This document shows, piece after piece, positions 26,161 to 35,391 of a DNA stretch of 64,000 nucleotides; within the stretch, counting starts at the first letter, position 1, and each line of letters starts with the position of its first letter. The notes below the pieces were generated by a model. The model had not been told where the DNA came from and did no database searches. It saw only the letters and a list, made by a program, of their open reading frames with translations. A program made the translations under genes and the position numbers. Origin of the DNA: Aliisedimentitalea scapharcae (GTDB taxonomy: Bacteria; Pseudomonadota; Alphaproteobacteria; Rhodobacterales; Rhodobacteraceae); assembly GCF_045277565.1 (NCBI RefSeq), contig NZ_CP123584.1, forward strand, positions 2,170,001 to 2,234,000, read 5' to 3'.

Positions 26161-28092
26161 ATGAAGGACAAGACCACAACAACCGAACAGGCAATGGCCC
26201 TGATCCGCACTGGTGACGTTGTGACCACGACTGGCTTTGTACAAAGCTGTATTCCAGAGATGCTGCATGCGGCGCTGGAAAAGCGCTTTTTACAGGAGGG
26301 CGCGCCCCGTGACCTGACGTTGATCATGTGTGCGGGGGCGGGCGACAGCAAGGGGCTGGGCACTGGTCGTTTGCACCATGATGGGTTGTTGCGCCGGGTG
26401 ATTGCCGGCAATTTTGGCCGGATGCCCAAGGTGGCCCAAGCCGCCCAGGAGAACAAGATCTGCGGGTATAACCTGCCACAGGGTGTTATCTCGCAGTTGT
26501 ATCGCGCCTGTGCTGCGGGGCAACCGGGGCTGTTCTCCAAGGTGGGTTTGCACACCTATGTCGACCCGCGCCATGGGGGCGGCAAGGTCAACAAGGTCAC
26601 AAATGAAGACATCGTCAGCCATGTCGAAGTCGAAGGCGAAGAGTGGCTGTTTTACAAGGCGACCAAGATCGACGTGGCGTTCATCCGCGGAACCAGCGCC
26701 GACAGGTCCGGCAATATCAGCATGGAACGCGAGGCGTTGACCCTGGACTGTCTGGCCCAGGCCATGGCCGCCCACAACAATGGCGGTATCGTCATTGCCC
26801 AGGTCGAACGCATTGTCGAAGATGGCTCGATTAAGCCCAAGGACGTCAAGATCCCCGGCTTGCTGGTGGATTGTGTGGTTGTCGCGGATGACCCCGAGAT
26901 GCACCGGATGAATTATGGTGTTCAGCACAACCCGGCCCTGTCCGGCGAAATCCGGGTGCCGGTCAATGCCATGGCCAAGATGCCGTTGGAACAGCGCAAG
27001 ATCATCGCCCGCCGTGCCGCATTCGAATTGCCGCCCAATGGGGCGGTCAACCTGGGCGTTGGGGCACCCGACGGGGTGGCCGCAGTGGCAAACGAGGAAA
27101 AGGTTACGCCGTATATCACGTTGACCACCGAGGCCGGGGCCGTAGGTGGGGTTCTGGCGGGCGGCTCCAGCTTTGGCAGTTCGGCCAATGCGGATTCGAT
27201 CATCGACCAGAACCAGATGTTCGATTTCTACGACGGGGGCGGGTTGGATCTGACCTGTTTGGGGATGGCGGAATGCGATGCCCAGGGCAGCGTCAATGCC
27301 TCGCGGTTTGGCGGGCGGCTGAATGGCTGCGGCGGGTTCATCAACATCTCTCAGAATTCGCGTGCGGTGGTGTTTGCCGGGACGTTTACCGCCGGCGGCC
27401 TGCGTGTCGCCGTCGAAGATGGAAAACTGCGCATTGTTCAGGAAGGGCGCAACAAGAAGTTCGTGCGCCTGATCGAACAGATCACCTTCTCGGGGCCCTA
27501 TGCATCGGAACGCTCGCAGCCGGTTCTGTATGTCACCGAACGCTGCGTGTTGCAGCTGACACCCAAGGGGCTGGAGCTGATCGAGATCGCTCCGGGGATC
27601 GACCTGCAGCGCGACATTCTGGATCAGATGGAATTCAAACCCATCATGGACAATGTCACCACGATGGATCCGCGCATTTTCCGCGATGAACCCATGGGGC
27701 TGATGGATGACCTGCTGAACCTGAACCTACCGGAACGCATCACCTATGATACCGAGCGCAACCAGCTGTTTGTCAATCTCGAAGGCTGGAGCGTCAAGAA
27801 AATGCGTGACATCGAAGATCTGTCACGGGTTTTGTCGGAGGCGTTCGACAAGAGCGGGCAGGGCGTCAATCTGGTGATGAACCAGAACGGTTTTCGCATC
27901 GCCGAGGATCTGCAGGATGAATACGCCGAGACGGTTGGAAAAATGCTCGACACATTCAGCGCCTCGGTGGCCCATTACACCACCAGCGCCTTTATGCGTC
28001 TGAAGATGAAGGAAACCTTGTCCAGCCGCGGGGTCCAGCCGCATATTTTTGAAAGCGGCGAAGAGGCGCAGCAGGATTATTGGGGGTCCTGA
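26161..28092 (+). CDS. Acyl-CoA:acetate/3-ketoacid CoA-transferase family protein (COG4670 type) with C-terminal extension
   Basis: 643 residues, larger than the roughly 520-residue propionate CoA-transferases. The fused alpha and beta CoA-transferase halves are visible: TGDVVTTTGFVQSCIPEML at the N-terminus, and the catalytic Glu324 in TLTTEAGAVGGVLAGG starting the beta half. From about residue 530 an extra domain follows (RITYDTERNQLFVNLEGWSV...). The enzyme would exchange CoA between acetate or propionate and other acyl-CoAs. It is convergent with pta, so both concern acyl-CoA and acetate metabolism. The exact substrates are not deducible. Confidence 0.87.
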   Translation: MKDKTTTTEQAMALIRTGDVVTTTGFVQSCIPEMLHAALEKRFLQEGAPRDLTLIMCAGAGDSKGLGTGRLHHDGLLRRVIAGNFGRMPKVAQAAQENKICGYNLPQGVISQLYRACAAGQPGLFSKVGLHTYVDPRHGGGKVNKVTNEDIVSHVEVEGEEWLFYKATKIDVAFIRGTSADRSGNISMEREALTLDCLAQAMAAHNNGGIVIAQVERIVEDGSIKPKDVKIPGLLVDCVVVADDPEMHRMNYGVQHNPALSGEIRVPVNAMAKMPLEQRKIIARRAAFELPPNGAVNLGVGAPDGVAAVANEEKVTPYITLTTEAGAVGGVLAGGSSFGSSANADSIIDQNQMFDFYDGGGLDLTCLGMAECDAQGSVNASRFGGRLNGCGGFINISQNSRAVVFAGTFTAGGLRVAVEDGKLRIVQEGRNKKFVRLIEQITFSGPYASERSQPVLYVTERCVLQLTPKGLELIEIAPGIDLQRDILDQMEFKPIMDNVTTMDPRIFRDEPMGLMDDLLNLNLPERITYDTERNQLFVNLEGWSVKKMRDIEDLSRVLSEAFDKSGQGVNLVMNQNGFRIAEDLQDEYAETVGKMLDTFSASVAHYTTSAFMRLKMKETLSSRGVQPHIFESGEEAQQDYWGS

Positions 28093-28098
28093 ATTGGA

Positions 28099-28127
28099 AA
28101 CGGCGCTGAGTGTTCAGCGCCGTTTTT
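28099..28127 (+). terminator. Rho-independent terminator of the CoA-transferase gene
   Basis: AACGGCGCTGA (28099-28109), a GTGT loop and TCAGCGCCGTT (28114-28124) form a perfect 11-bp stem directly followed by further T residues. The position is 6 bases after the stop codon. Confidence 0.9.
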
Positions 28128-28148
28128 CGTTGATCTGCCCGGTTTGAT

Positions 28149-29147
28149 TCAACCAGCTTCGGCCTGTGCGGCGGTGACTGCGATCATGTGAACGATGTCT
28201 TCGTCGTTGCAGCCGCGCGACAGATCGTTGGCGGGTTTGTCCAGCCCTTGCAGGATCGGCCCGATGGCATTGGCACCGCCCACACGCTGGGCAATCTTAT
28301 AGGCAATGTTGCCAGCATCCAGATTGGGAAAGATGAAAATATTGGCGTCGCCGCCCAGAGGGGAACCTTTGGCCTTGGACGCCGCCACGGTGGGGACAAA
28401 CGCGGCATCGAATTGCAATTCGCCGTCGATCAACAGATCAGGGGCCAGGTCGCGGGCCATGTCGGTTGCGGTCGCGACTTTGGTGACGCTGGGGTGTTTG
28501 GCGCTGCCTTTGGTCGAGAAAGACAACATGGCCACCCGAGGTTCATTCGCGGTTAATGCCTGGTAACTGGCGGCAGATGCCAATGCGATTTGTGCCATCT
28601 CTTCGGCCGATGGATCGACCACCAGGCCGCTGTCGGAAAACACAAACGCCCCTTTTTTGGCGTGGTGATCCTGGCAGAACAGCATCAGGAAAAAGCTGGA
28701 GATCAGTTTCGACCCGGGTTTGGGGCCGATCACCTGAATGGCGGTGCGGACGATTTCAGCCGTGGTGGTGATGGCCCCACCCACGGTGCCATCGGCACGA
28801 CCAGTTTTGACCAAAAGCGCGGCAAAGACATGCGGGTTGCGCACCGCGACTTTGGCGTCCTGGGGGGAAATCCCTTTGTGCTTACGCAGTTCAAAAAAGG
28901 CTTCGGCCATCTGCGGATTGAGCGGGGAGGTCTCGGGGTCATGCAGTTCGATGCCATCGGATGCAGCACCGATCGCATCCAATCCAGCACGGATTTCGCT
29001 CTCTTGCCCGACCAGCACAATCCGGGCAATGCCCTCATCACGGGCTGCGACGGCTGCCTTGATCACCCGGGGGTCGGCCCCTTCGGACAGTACGATCTTC
29101 TTTTGCGACCGGGCCGCGTTTTCCAAAAGCGTTTCCAGCGGTTTCAT
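28149..29147 (-). CDS. pta: Phosphate acetyltransferase
   Basis: 332 residues, the short form without an N-terminal regulatory domain. Family segments are KIVLSEGADPRVIKAA, GGAITTTAEIVRTAIQVIG, KKGAFVFSDSGLVVDPSAEEMAQIA split across a contiguous block, GELQFDAAFVP and DANIFIFPNLDAGNIAYK. It interconverts acetyl-CoA and acetyl phosphate. No ackA or xsc is present in the window. In roseobacters pta often serves taurine or sulfoacetaldehyde breakdown as well as acetate use, so the context here (a CoA-transferase neighbour) leaves the role open. Confidence 0.93.
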   Translation of the reverse strand: MKPLETLLENAARSQKKIVLSEGADPRVIKAAVAARDEGIARIVLVGQESEIRAGLDAIGAASDGIELHDPETSPLNPQMAEAFFELRKHKGISPQDAKVAVRNPHVFAALLVKTGRADGTVGGAITTTAEIVRTAIQVIGPKPGSKLISSFFLMLFCQDHHAKKGAFVFSDSGLVVDPSAEEMAQIALASAASYQALTANEPRVAMLSFSTKGSAKHPSVTKVATATDMARDLAPDLLIDGELQFDAAFVPTVAASKAKGSPLGGDANIFIFPNLDAGNIAYKIAQRVGGANAIGPILQGLDKPANDLSRGCNDEDIVHMIAVTAAQAEAG

Positions 29148-29387
29148 CGTTCACGTCTTTCTTTGGTAGGGGTGTGGCCCAAGATGGGCGTTCGTGCCGG
29201 TGATATCGAGATGTCCGCAGGGCAGGGGCATTGCCCAGCACGAGTTCCGAGTTGTTCGGGAAAATGCGCCTGATCGCCCCGGTGACGATAGGGCCAGAGC
29301 GGTGTTGTCCTTAGGTCCACAAATCCGCATCGGTCCAATCCGCACAATAGGGTCGCAGGCCCTGCTGTTTCCCGCTATGGAAACAGC

Positions 29388-30503
29388 ATGACCCAGACCG
29401 ATCCTTTCGAAATTTTCTTTGCCGTCCCACCGGGACTTGAAACTGCTTTGTGTGACGAAGCCCGTGACAAGGGGTTTGCCGCACCTCAGGCCGTGCCGGG
29501 CGGTGTGGTGACCCGGGGTGACTGGTCCGAAGTGTGGCGTGCCAATCTGGTGATGCGGGGGGCCTCACGGGTGCTGGTGCGGATCGGGTCGTTTCGGGTG
29601 TTTCATCTGGCACAGCTGGACAAACGGGCACGCAAATTCCCATGGGCCGACACGCTGCGCCCCGATGTTCCCTTGCGGGTCGATGTGACGTGCCGGCGCT
29701 CCAAGGTCTATCATGCCAAGGCTGCGGCGGAACGGATCGAACGGGCGTTGATCGAAGAGCTGGGCGCGACCATCGACCCAAAGGCCGCCATGTGTCTCAA
29801 GATCCGGATCGAAGATGACCTGTGTACCATCAGCATCGACACCTCGGGAGAGTCTCTGCACAAACGGGGTCACAAGGAAGCCGTTGGCAAGGCCCCGATG
29901 CGCGAAACCATGGCCGCGCTGTTTCTGCGTCAGGCCGGGTACACCGGACAAGAACCGGTCATTGATCCGATGTGCGGGTCCGGCACCTTTGTACTGGAGG
30001 CTGCCGAAATTGCCGTTGGCCTCAATCCCGGACGCTCGCGCGCTTTTGCATTCGAGAAACTGGCCAGCTTTGACCGGCAGGTCTGGGATCAAATGCGCGA
30101 TGCCGCACCGCTCAGCCCCTGCGAACACCGGTTTTACGGTTCTGACCGCAACCCCGGTGCCATCGAAATGAGCCAGGCCAACGCCGGTCGGGCAGGGGTT
30201 TCGCAGTGGACAGAATTTCATCACCGGGCCGTCAGCGATCTGGTCCGCCCAGAGGGGCCTGCGGGGCTGGTCATTGCCAACCCTCCTTATGGGGCCCGTA
30301 TCGGCAATAAAAAGTTGCTATATGCGCTGTACGGCGCATTCGGGCAGACGTTGAAAGAACGATTTTCCGGCTGGCGTGCAGCGATCATCACCAGCGACAC
30401 CGGACTTGCGCGGGCCACAGGGCTTCCGTTTCTGCCTCTGGAACAGCCTGTTGCGCATGGCGGCCTCAAGGTGCGCCTGTTCCAGACCCCACGGCTGCGC
30501 TAA
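29388..30503 (+). CDS. THUMP-domain class I SAM-dependent RNA methyltransferase (RlmL/Trm-like)
   Basis: 371 residues. The N-terminus (EIFFAVPPGLETALCDEA) and THUMP region (about residues 50-160) precede a Rossmann methyltransferase with DPMCGSGTFVLEAAEIA as the SAM-binding motif and the catalytic NPPYG motif near residue 303. This is the N6-/N2-guanine-type RNA methyltransferase family (RlmL N-terminal half); the target nucleotide is not deducible. It ends about 230 bases before the initiator tRNA. Confidence 0.9.
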   Translation: MTQTDPFEIFFAVPPGLETALCDEARDKGFAAPQAVPGGVVTRGDWSEVWRANLVMRGASRVLVRIGSFRVFHLAQLDKRARKFPWADTLRPDVPLRVDVTCRRSKVYHAKAAAERIERALIEELGATIDPKAAMCLKIRIEDDLCTISIDTSGESLHKRGHKEAVGKAPMRETMAALFLRQAGYTGQEPVIDPMCGSGTFVLEAAEIAVGLNPGRSRAFAFEKLASFDRQVWDQMRDAAPLSPCEHRFYGSDRNPGAIEMSQANAGRAGVSQWTEFHHRAVSDLVRPEGPAGLVIANPPYGARIGNKKLLYALYGAFGQTLKERFSGWRAAIITSDTGLARATGLPFLPLEQPVAHGGLKVRLFQTPRLR

Positions 30504-30731
30504 ATCCGATCCTGGGGTACCGCGCTGCTCCCCGGACCACCATGTGATGCCCGACACATGGAATGATGCAAGAATGCGCTCTAATTTGTTGATAGAGCTT
30601 AAAAAAGCTGTTTCAGGGCCGGGCTGGTCATTCAATGGCGTCTTGATTCACGAAAGTGTCACGTTTTTCTGAAAATTGCGGAATGAGCGCTTGCAGTCCC
30701 CGATGATTAGATCTACATCAGCCTCAATTGA

Positions 30732-30808
<77 letters not shown>

Positions 30809-31150
30809 CTACTGTCGAACAGGCCACCTTCGGGTGGCCTTGTTTGTTTTGGGCACCCCAAGTGCGAACAGGCCTGCCAGTTCTCCAACAATTTCAATGG
30901 TCAACGCGTCGCCATCTGGTTTCCGGCGTATCTCGCTCAGAAGGCTCCGGATGAGTGGTGTGGCCTCCGCCTTCGAAGAGAATTCGTTCAACGCAACTGG
31001 TAGGCTGGCTACATTCTCCTGGTGGACGTCAGCCAGTCCGGGGTGCCGCCATACGGGCGGTTCGTTGGTTGATGGCTGTCTCTCGGGTGTCAATTCGACT
31101 TTGCGTGCTTCCACAGCACTCACCCTGTCCTCCATGATGGGAGGAAACAT
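30809..31150 (-). pseudogene. C-terminal remnant of a recombinase-family (serine recombinase) protein
   Basis: The readable 113 codons resemble the C-terminal zone of large serine recombinases: EARKVELTPE, HPGLADVHQENVASLPVALN and PLIRSLLSEIRRKPDG...IEIVGELAGLFALG. The N-terminal catalytic resolvase domain and zinc-ribbon are absent upstream on this strand. The last residues overlap the tRNA terminator, and the stop abuts the tRNA CCA. It is a non-functional relic, probably of the enzyme that targeted this site. Confidence 0.65.
30821..30851 (+). terminator. Terminator of the initiator tRNA
   Basis: AGGCCACC (30821-30828), a TTCG tetraloop and GGTGGCCT (30833-30840) are followed by TTGTTTGTTTT. 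It begins 12 bases after the tRNA CCA end. Confidence 0.88.
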
Positions 31151-31708
31151 GCTTAAACGATACGGTTGATTTGGGTGGTCACATTGGTCATTGCCCGCGC
31201 CGGCTTGGCACGGTCCTGTTTGATCGAACCTGCAAGTCGAATGAATTTCTCATGATAGGCGCAGACGAAGTCCGCAATGAGCTCGGGATGTACAAGTTGG
31301 TCTGTAAGACCGCACAGAACCTGATCCCCGAGGTCTGTTCGTTTGATTGTCTGGCGGTTGTCGCAGGTGCCTTAGGCAACCATTCGATAGTGGTATGGGG
31401 CATCGTGCGGGCAAAGCGTCGTTTGGCCAAATTCTGTTACAGAAACCAACGGCTTCATTGGGCTCCCTACTGCTTTGGTCGCACCAGGTACGGATGGCTG
31501 TAGGCCGCCCGAAGGAGACATTACTTTCACTTGTGGGTTGTCGCCGCACTGCGGGACGACGCGGGTTTTTGCTGATTGACAATCAATGTCGGCTCTTCAA
31601 CACTCAAATTTGCGCTGCGTATCCAAGAGCTTCCGCTACCAATTGTTTAAAGAAGTACAATCGAGCCATGCGACACACTACAAATCCACCACCCCTAGCC
31701 AAAGCCTC
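31151..31708. other. Non-coding or decayed stretch, nothing recognised
   Basis: Short open frames exist on both strands (for example 31171-31503 plus and 31250-31582 minus), but none has a recognisable motif, a ribosome site or plausible codon use. It looks like island debris upstream of the sulfatase; the sulfatase promoter should lie in its last part. Confidence 0.4.
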
Positions 31709-33175
31709 ATGAAACACCCAAACGTCTTGTGGATGGTCTCTGATCACCAAGCCTTTGCCAATCGAAAATTGAACATTGAGTATCTCCCACTCCAAAAACG
31801 ACTTGGTGAGATCGGAACTACTTTTAGACGAGCCTATACAGTCTTGCCGATTTGTTCTCCGGCACGAGCATCTATGTTGACTGGGCTTTATCCGCATATG
31901 CACGGGTTGACGGAAAATGACGGGCGGTTCGGAGGCAGAGCAGAACTTGACGTCGGCGAGGCGTTGCTTCAACGCGATTTCAGGGCTGCTGGGTACCGTT
32001 GTGGATGGTTCGGGAAATGGCATCTGAACCACGACACTTCTGCGTGTGACCATGGGTTTGAAGGCTTCTCTCTGCCCGGCTACGGTTATCCGTACAATAC
32101 ACCGGAGTACAAAGCCTATCTTTCGAGTATTCAGTCCGGTCCCCTCTTTGCTGAAATAGAGGTGCCCGGTGAATCACGCCTTGCGCCTGCGACTCAGGTG
32201 GACCTATTGGAAGAAGACTCGTGGTACGATTATGAAGCCGGTAGCGCCATACTTCATGGCCCTGAAGAGGTCCACGAAGCGCATTTCCTTGCCGACGCTG
32301 CGATCCGATGGATTAAGAGCGTTGATAGGACCCATCCGTTCTTTGTCCGGCTTGATCCATGGGGACCACATCCGCCCTATACTGTTCCATCCGGATTTCA
32401 ATCGGAGATGCGAGACGAGGATGTATTCTTGTCCCACAACTTAGACCATGATCTAGAAACACGCCCCGCGCACCACGCACAATACAGAGATCAGTGGCAA
32501 CGGGATTTGCGCGAAGACAGTTTCGATTGGCCGCGTCTGACGCGCCGCGCGATCGAACATTCAATCGTGGTTGAAAGGGCCCTGAAGAAGGTCATTGATT
32601 TCCTTGAAGACTGTGGAAGGATTGAGAACACGATCATCGTCTTTTGCGCGGACCACGGCGATGCAGTTGCCTCGAACGGAGGGGTCATGAACAAAGGCAG
32701 CCTCTTGACCGAAGAAACGATCCGCATCCCTATGGTCTTTGCGGGGCCGTCCATCGCTAGGGGGAAAACGACTGACGCGCTAATCGCAAACGTCGACGTT
32801 GCACCTACACTCCTGGATCTCTGCGATCTCACGCCCAGCTCAACGCATCAGGGCCTGTCGGTGGAGGGGCAATTGCACAATCCCAGAGGTTCGGCTTTGC
32901 GCGACAAGATCATGGTCCAACACTACGGTTTGCATATCCCGATCGTCCAACGTTGCCTTGTTCAGTCGAATTGGAAGTACGTCTTGCAGGAAGATGGTTT
33001 CGAAGAATTGTACCGACTTGACGCAGATCCCTATGAACGCACCAATCTTGCAATCGAGGACCCGAATGCCAGCGCAATTCTCAATCAACTCAGGAGTGGT
33101 CTACGCAAGGAGATGGAGTCTCTCGGGGACAACCAGAAGGAAATTCGGTCTGTTCTGGACACCTTGTCAGAGTAA
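31709..33175 (+). CDS. Sulfatase (formylglycine-dependent, type I)
   Basis: 488 residues from ATG 31709. The maturation signature is ICSPARASMLTGLYPHMHG, in which the Cys becomes formylglycine; metal ligands are expected in the N-terminal Asp (WMVSDHQAF) and in CADHGDAV. The C-terminal subdomain is complete. No signal peptide is seen, so it would be cytoplasmic unless an upstream start is used. The substrate is unknown; it may be a sulfated polysaccharide or small sulfate ester. No formylglycine-generating enzyme gene lies nearby. Base composition differs from the core genes, indicating acquisition with the island. Confidence 0.87.
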   Translation: MKHPNVLWMVSDHQAFANRKLNIEYLPLQKRLGEIGTTFRRAYTVLPICSPARASMLTGLYPHMHGLTENDGRFGGRAELDVGEALLQRDFRAAGYRCGWFGKWHLNHDTSACDHGFEGFSLPGYGYPYNTPEYKAYLSSIQSGPLFAEIEVPGESRLAPATQVDLLEEDSWYDYEAGSAILHGPEEVHEAHFLADAAIRWIKSVDRTHPFFVRLDPWGPHPPYTVPSGFQSEMRDEDVFLSHNLDHDLETRPAHHAQYRDQWQRDLREDSFDWPRLTRRAIEHSIVVERALKKVIDFLEDCGRIENTIIVFCADHGDAVASNGGVMNKGSLLTEETIRIPMVFAGPSIARGKTTDALIANVDVAPTLLDLCDLTPSSTHQGLSVEGQLHNPRGSALRDKIMVQHYGLHIPIVQRCLVQSNWKYVLQEDGFEELYRLDADPYERTNLAIEDPNASAILNQLRSGLRKEMESLGDNQKEIRSVLDTLSE

Positions 33176-33389
33176 CGAGCGTTAAGCCTCTGTGTCTCGG
33201 TCAAGTCTGTATTGGTTCAGGCTCCATTTCCATCCCGAAATTCGAGCAATTTGAAGCAACTGTAGTTTTGGGCTCGGAGCAGCCCCTCTTTGCGCAATGC
33301 ATCAACGTCTTCTAAGCGGGAGGAATTACCGTCTCTACTCTCCCTACATTGTTACCCCGCCAACTTTTGGTTGACCAAGCATTGGGCTT

Positions 33390-33761
33390 TCAGCGCGATC
33401 TGTGAGTGTTCTCGACGATGGATTGCAGCGCGTTGCGCCTGGAGATGCCGGTGGCGCGCTTTTCATTCTTTTCCGCCATGTCCACTGTTGCGTGACCGAG
33501 GATATCACGAGTGATACCGGCATGCTCAGGGTCAAAGCCGGCGCTTGACGTTGCGGCGCAGTCGCGGAAAGCGTGGGGGCGCAGCGCCACGCCAAAGTGG
33601 TGCATCGTCCCCCTGGGAAAGTCCCGAGATTGGCCGTCTTTGGTCATTGGATCGTCGTGCTGGTTGATCCAGAGAACGTCTGACATCTTGCTCTGAAGAC
33701 GTACCGGGCGAAGATTTTCCAAGTATGGGCGCATTGGTGTGACCACGTCGCGCGATAGCAA
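33390..33761 (-). pseudogene. C-terminal fragment of a phage-type tyrosine recombinase
   Basis: The translation shows the catalytic His and Arg region LRPHAFRDCAATS, then ITRDILGHATVDMAEKNEKRATG. In intact relatives this last block has the pattern KHYNRA with the nucleophilic Tyr; here the Tyr position reads Glu, so it cannot cleave DNA. The protein also lacks the N-terminal and central parts. It belongs to a pair with the fragment just upstream. Confidence 0.75.
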
Positions 33762-33764
33762 AAA

Positions 33765-34082
33765 TCAGTGCGCTTTCTTGTCCTTCACATCCTTGGGCTG
33801 ACATCGCAGGTCATTCCACTCAGTTTGATCTGCCTGGGGCCAATCTCCAAACTTCCTGACGAGAGGAATAGGATCAATCATCGTAATGACACCGTTTTGA
33901 TAGCACCGCGTCGTGGCGGTCATAAGCAAACTGGTTGGACAACTCGGCAAAAAAACCGTCGTTGTCTGCAGTTTCTTGGGCCTCAGCAGGCGGCGCACCG
34001 TCTCATATTCACCGGGATCGGCGTTCGGGCAGAGCTTGGCCGCGATGTGACGGAAAAGGTGGGCGTGCACGGTCAAGCCCAT
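33765..34082 (-). pseudogene. Fused remnants of two tyrosine recombinases
   Basis: The first part (GLTVHAHLFRHIAAKLCPNADPGEYETV) is the catalytic box of one recombinase, ending at RPKKLQTTT where the FYAG-type Tyr block should follow but does not. The later part (MIDPIPLVRKFGDWPQADQTEW) looks like the start of a second recombinase whose C-terminus is the 33390-33761 fragment. Both genes have thus lost segments. Paired integrases of this kind are common on roseobacter islands. Confidence 0.65.
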
Positions 34083-34333
34083 TCGAACGAAAGGTGACTT
34101 TCACGAGCACGGGGACAGCGCGAAACTGGGCGTGACCACATTTTTGTCAACACGGCTTGAAGCAACGAGAACCTGCCAATACCGAAGAGGTTTGTCGAGG
34201 GTTTTTGTCCTTATCAACAGTTTGAATTTGGGTAATGAAATTTTTTACATATAGATACAATCTATGGTTGAATTAATGTACGTTTTGAATTCTTTCGGGA
34301 TCAGGATTTATAACCCAGAAAAATAATAGGTTC

Positions 34334-34474
34334 ATGCCCAACACAACCTTTATCTATAACAGTACATCCAACACCGTAGACGTAGCAGATGAGCATTTTG
34401 GCCTTAACCTTTTGTTCACACAGGACAAACTTGGCGGTGTTGCAACGACCGACTACGAAACCGTTGCAGCGTAA
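34334..34474 (+). pseudogene. N-terminal fragment of the IS66-interrupted glycoside hydrolase/RTX gene
   Basis: The 46 codons from ATG 34334 (MPNTTFIYNSTSNTVDVADE...) end at a TAA formed by the first bases of IS66 (GTAA). Joining base 34470 to base 36986 (removing IS66 and one target duplication) restores an uninterrupted frame: TTDYETVAA continues as NVENKVIRYAGGTMSEAWF. The segment supplies the first strand region of the catalytic domain. The restored gene would encode about 700 residues. Confidence 0.85.
34463..34470. repeat. IS66 target-site duplication, left copy
   Basis: GTTGCAGC directly precedes the left inverted repeat and is repeated at 36978-36985. Eight bases is the usual IS66 duplication length. 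Confidence 0.93.
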
Positions 34475-34555
34475 GCGTTTCCTGGCCCGCACCTTCCCAA
34501 TTCTCACCTGACCTGAGATTTCGCACCTGACGGAGATTAGGGCAGGAGTTTCGCG

Positions 34556-34987
34556 ATGGCGACTACGGTGGAGTTTCTCAGGGACTACGGGGTGGACATA
34601 CGGACCAATGGTCAGCGACGCTGGCCGGATGAGGTCAAGGCGCGGATCGTGGCTGAGAGCTTGAAGCCTGGGGCGACAGTGAACGGGGTTGCTGCCCGGT
34701 ATGGGCTTCGGGCGAACCATTTATCGGAATGGCGCAGTCGGGCGCGCGATGGCAGGTTGGTTTTGCCCGCAGTTGAAGACGATGACTTTTGTTTTGCGTC
34801 GATTGTAGTGGCGGATGATGGCGGCGATGCTCCTGTGCCAGTAGCGTCTGCACATCTGGCCAAGTCTGACGTTGCACCATCTGGTCCTATCGAGATTTGC
34901 ATCGGCCAGGTGACAATCCGGCTTGATGGCGCCACAGGGGCTGCGCGGGTTGGTGAGATTGTACGGGCGATCGGTGCGCGGCCATGA
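34556..34987 (+). CDS. tnpA: IS66 family accessory protein TnpA
   Basis: 143 residues with an N-terminal helix-turn-helix of the transposase-8/IS66 OrfA type (RRWPDEVKARIVAESLKPGA ... GVAARYGLRANHLSEWR). The C-terminal half is a variable acidic region ending in a short conserved segment (EICIGQVTIRLDG). It is required with TnpB for IS66 transposition. Its stop overlaps the tnpB start. Confidence 0.92.
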   Translation: MATTVEFLRDYGVDIRTNGQRRWPDEVKARIVAESLKPGATVNGVAARYGLRANHLSEWRSRARDGRLVLPAVEDDDFCFASIVVADDGGDAPVPVASAHLAKSDVAPSGPIEICIGQVTIRLDGATGAARVGEIVRAIGARP

Positions 34988-35337
34988 TGTTCCCGTCCAA
35001 TCGGGTGCGGGTTCTGGTCTCGACGCAGCCTGTGGACTTCAGGAAGGGTCATGATGGCCTGGCCGCGCTCGTGTCATCAGTGCTGCGCAAGGATCCGTTC
35101 ACCGGCACAGTGTTTGTGTTCCGCTCACGCCGGGCGGATCGGCTAAAGCTTTTGTATTGGGACGGCACCGGTCTGGTAATGGCGTATAAGCGGCTGGAGG
35201 ATTCGACCTTCACCTGGCCCGCGATCAAGGCTGGGATAATGGCGCTGAACCATGCCCAATTCGAGGCGCTGTTTGCAGGTCTGGACTGGCGGAAGGTAAA
35301 GGCGCTGGAGAGGCGCCCACCATCTGCGGCAGAGTGA
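34984..35337 (+). CDS. tnpB: IS66 family accessory protein TnpB
   Basis: 117 residues of the compact IS66 Orf2 family: RVLVSTQPVDFRKGHDGLAAL, VFVFRSRRADRLKLLYWDGTG and FTWPAIKAGIMALNHAQFEALFAGLDW are diagnostic. This protein is unrelated to the IS200/IS605 TnpB nuclease despite the shared name. It is translationally coupled to tnpA through ATGA. Confidence 0.95.
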   Translation: MMFPSNRVRVLVSTQPVDFRKGHDGLAALVSSVLRKDPFTGTVFVFRSRRADRLKLLYWDGTGLVMAYKRLEDSTFTWPAIKAGIMALNHAQFEALFAGLDWRKVKALERRPPSAAE

Positions 35338-35391
35338 ATCAACCGCCTGGTTTTGCGTGTTTTTACTGGGGCTTTGTGGTAGCTCTGGCCT

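Noticed and set aside
31171..31503. 110-codon plus-strand open frame
   Set aside because: No ribosome site, motif or codon bias; probably island debris.
34301..34720. Minus-strand open frame crossing the left IS66 end
   Set aside because: It spans the insertion junction and is antisense to both tnpA and the hydrolase fragment.
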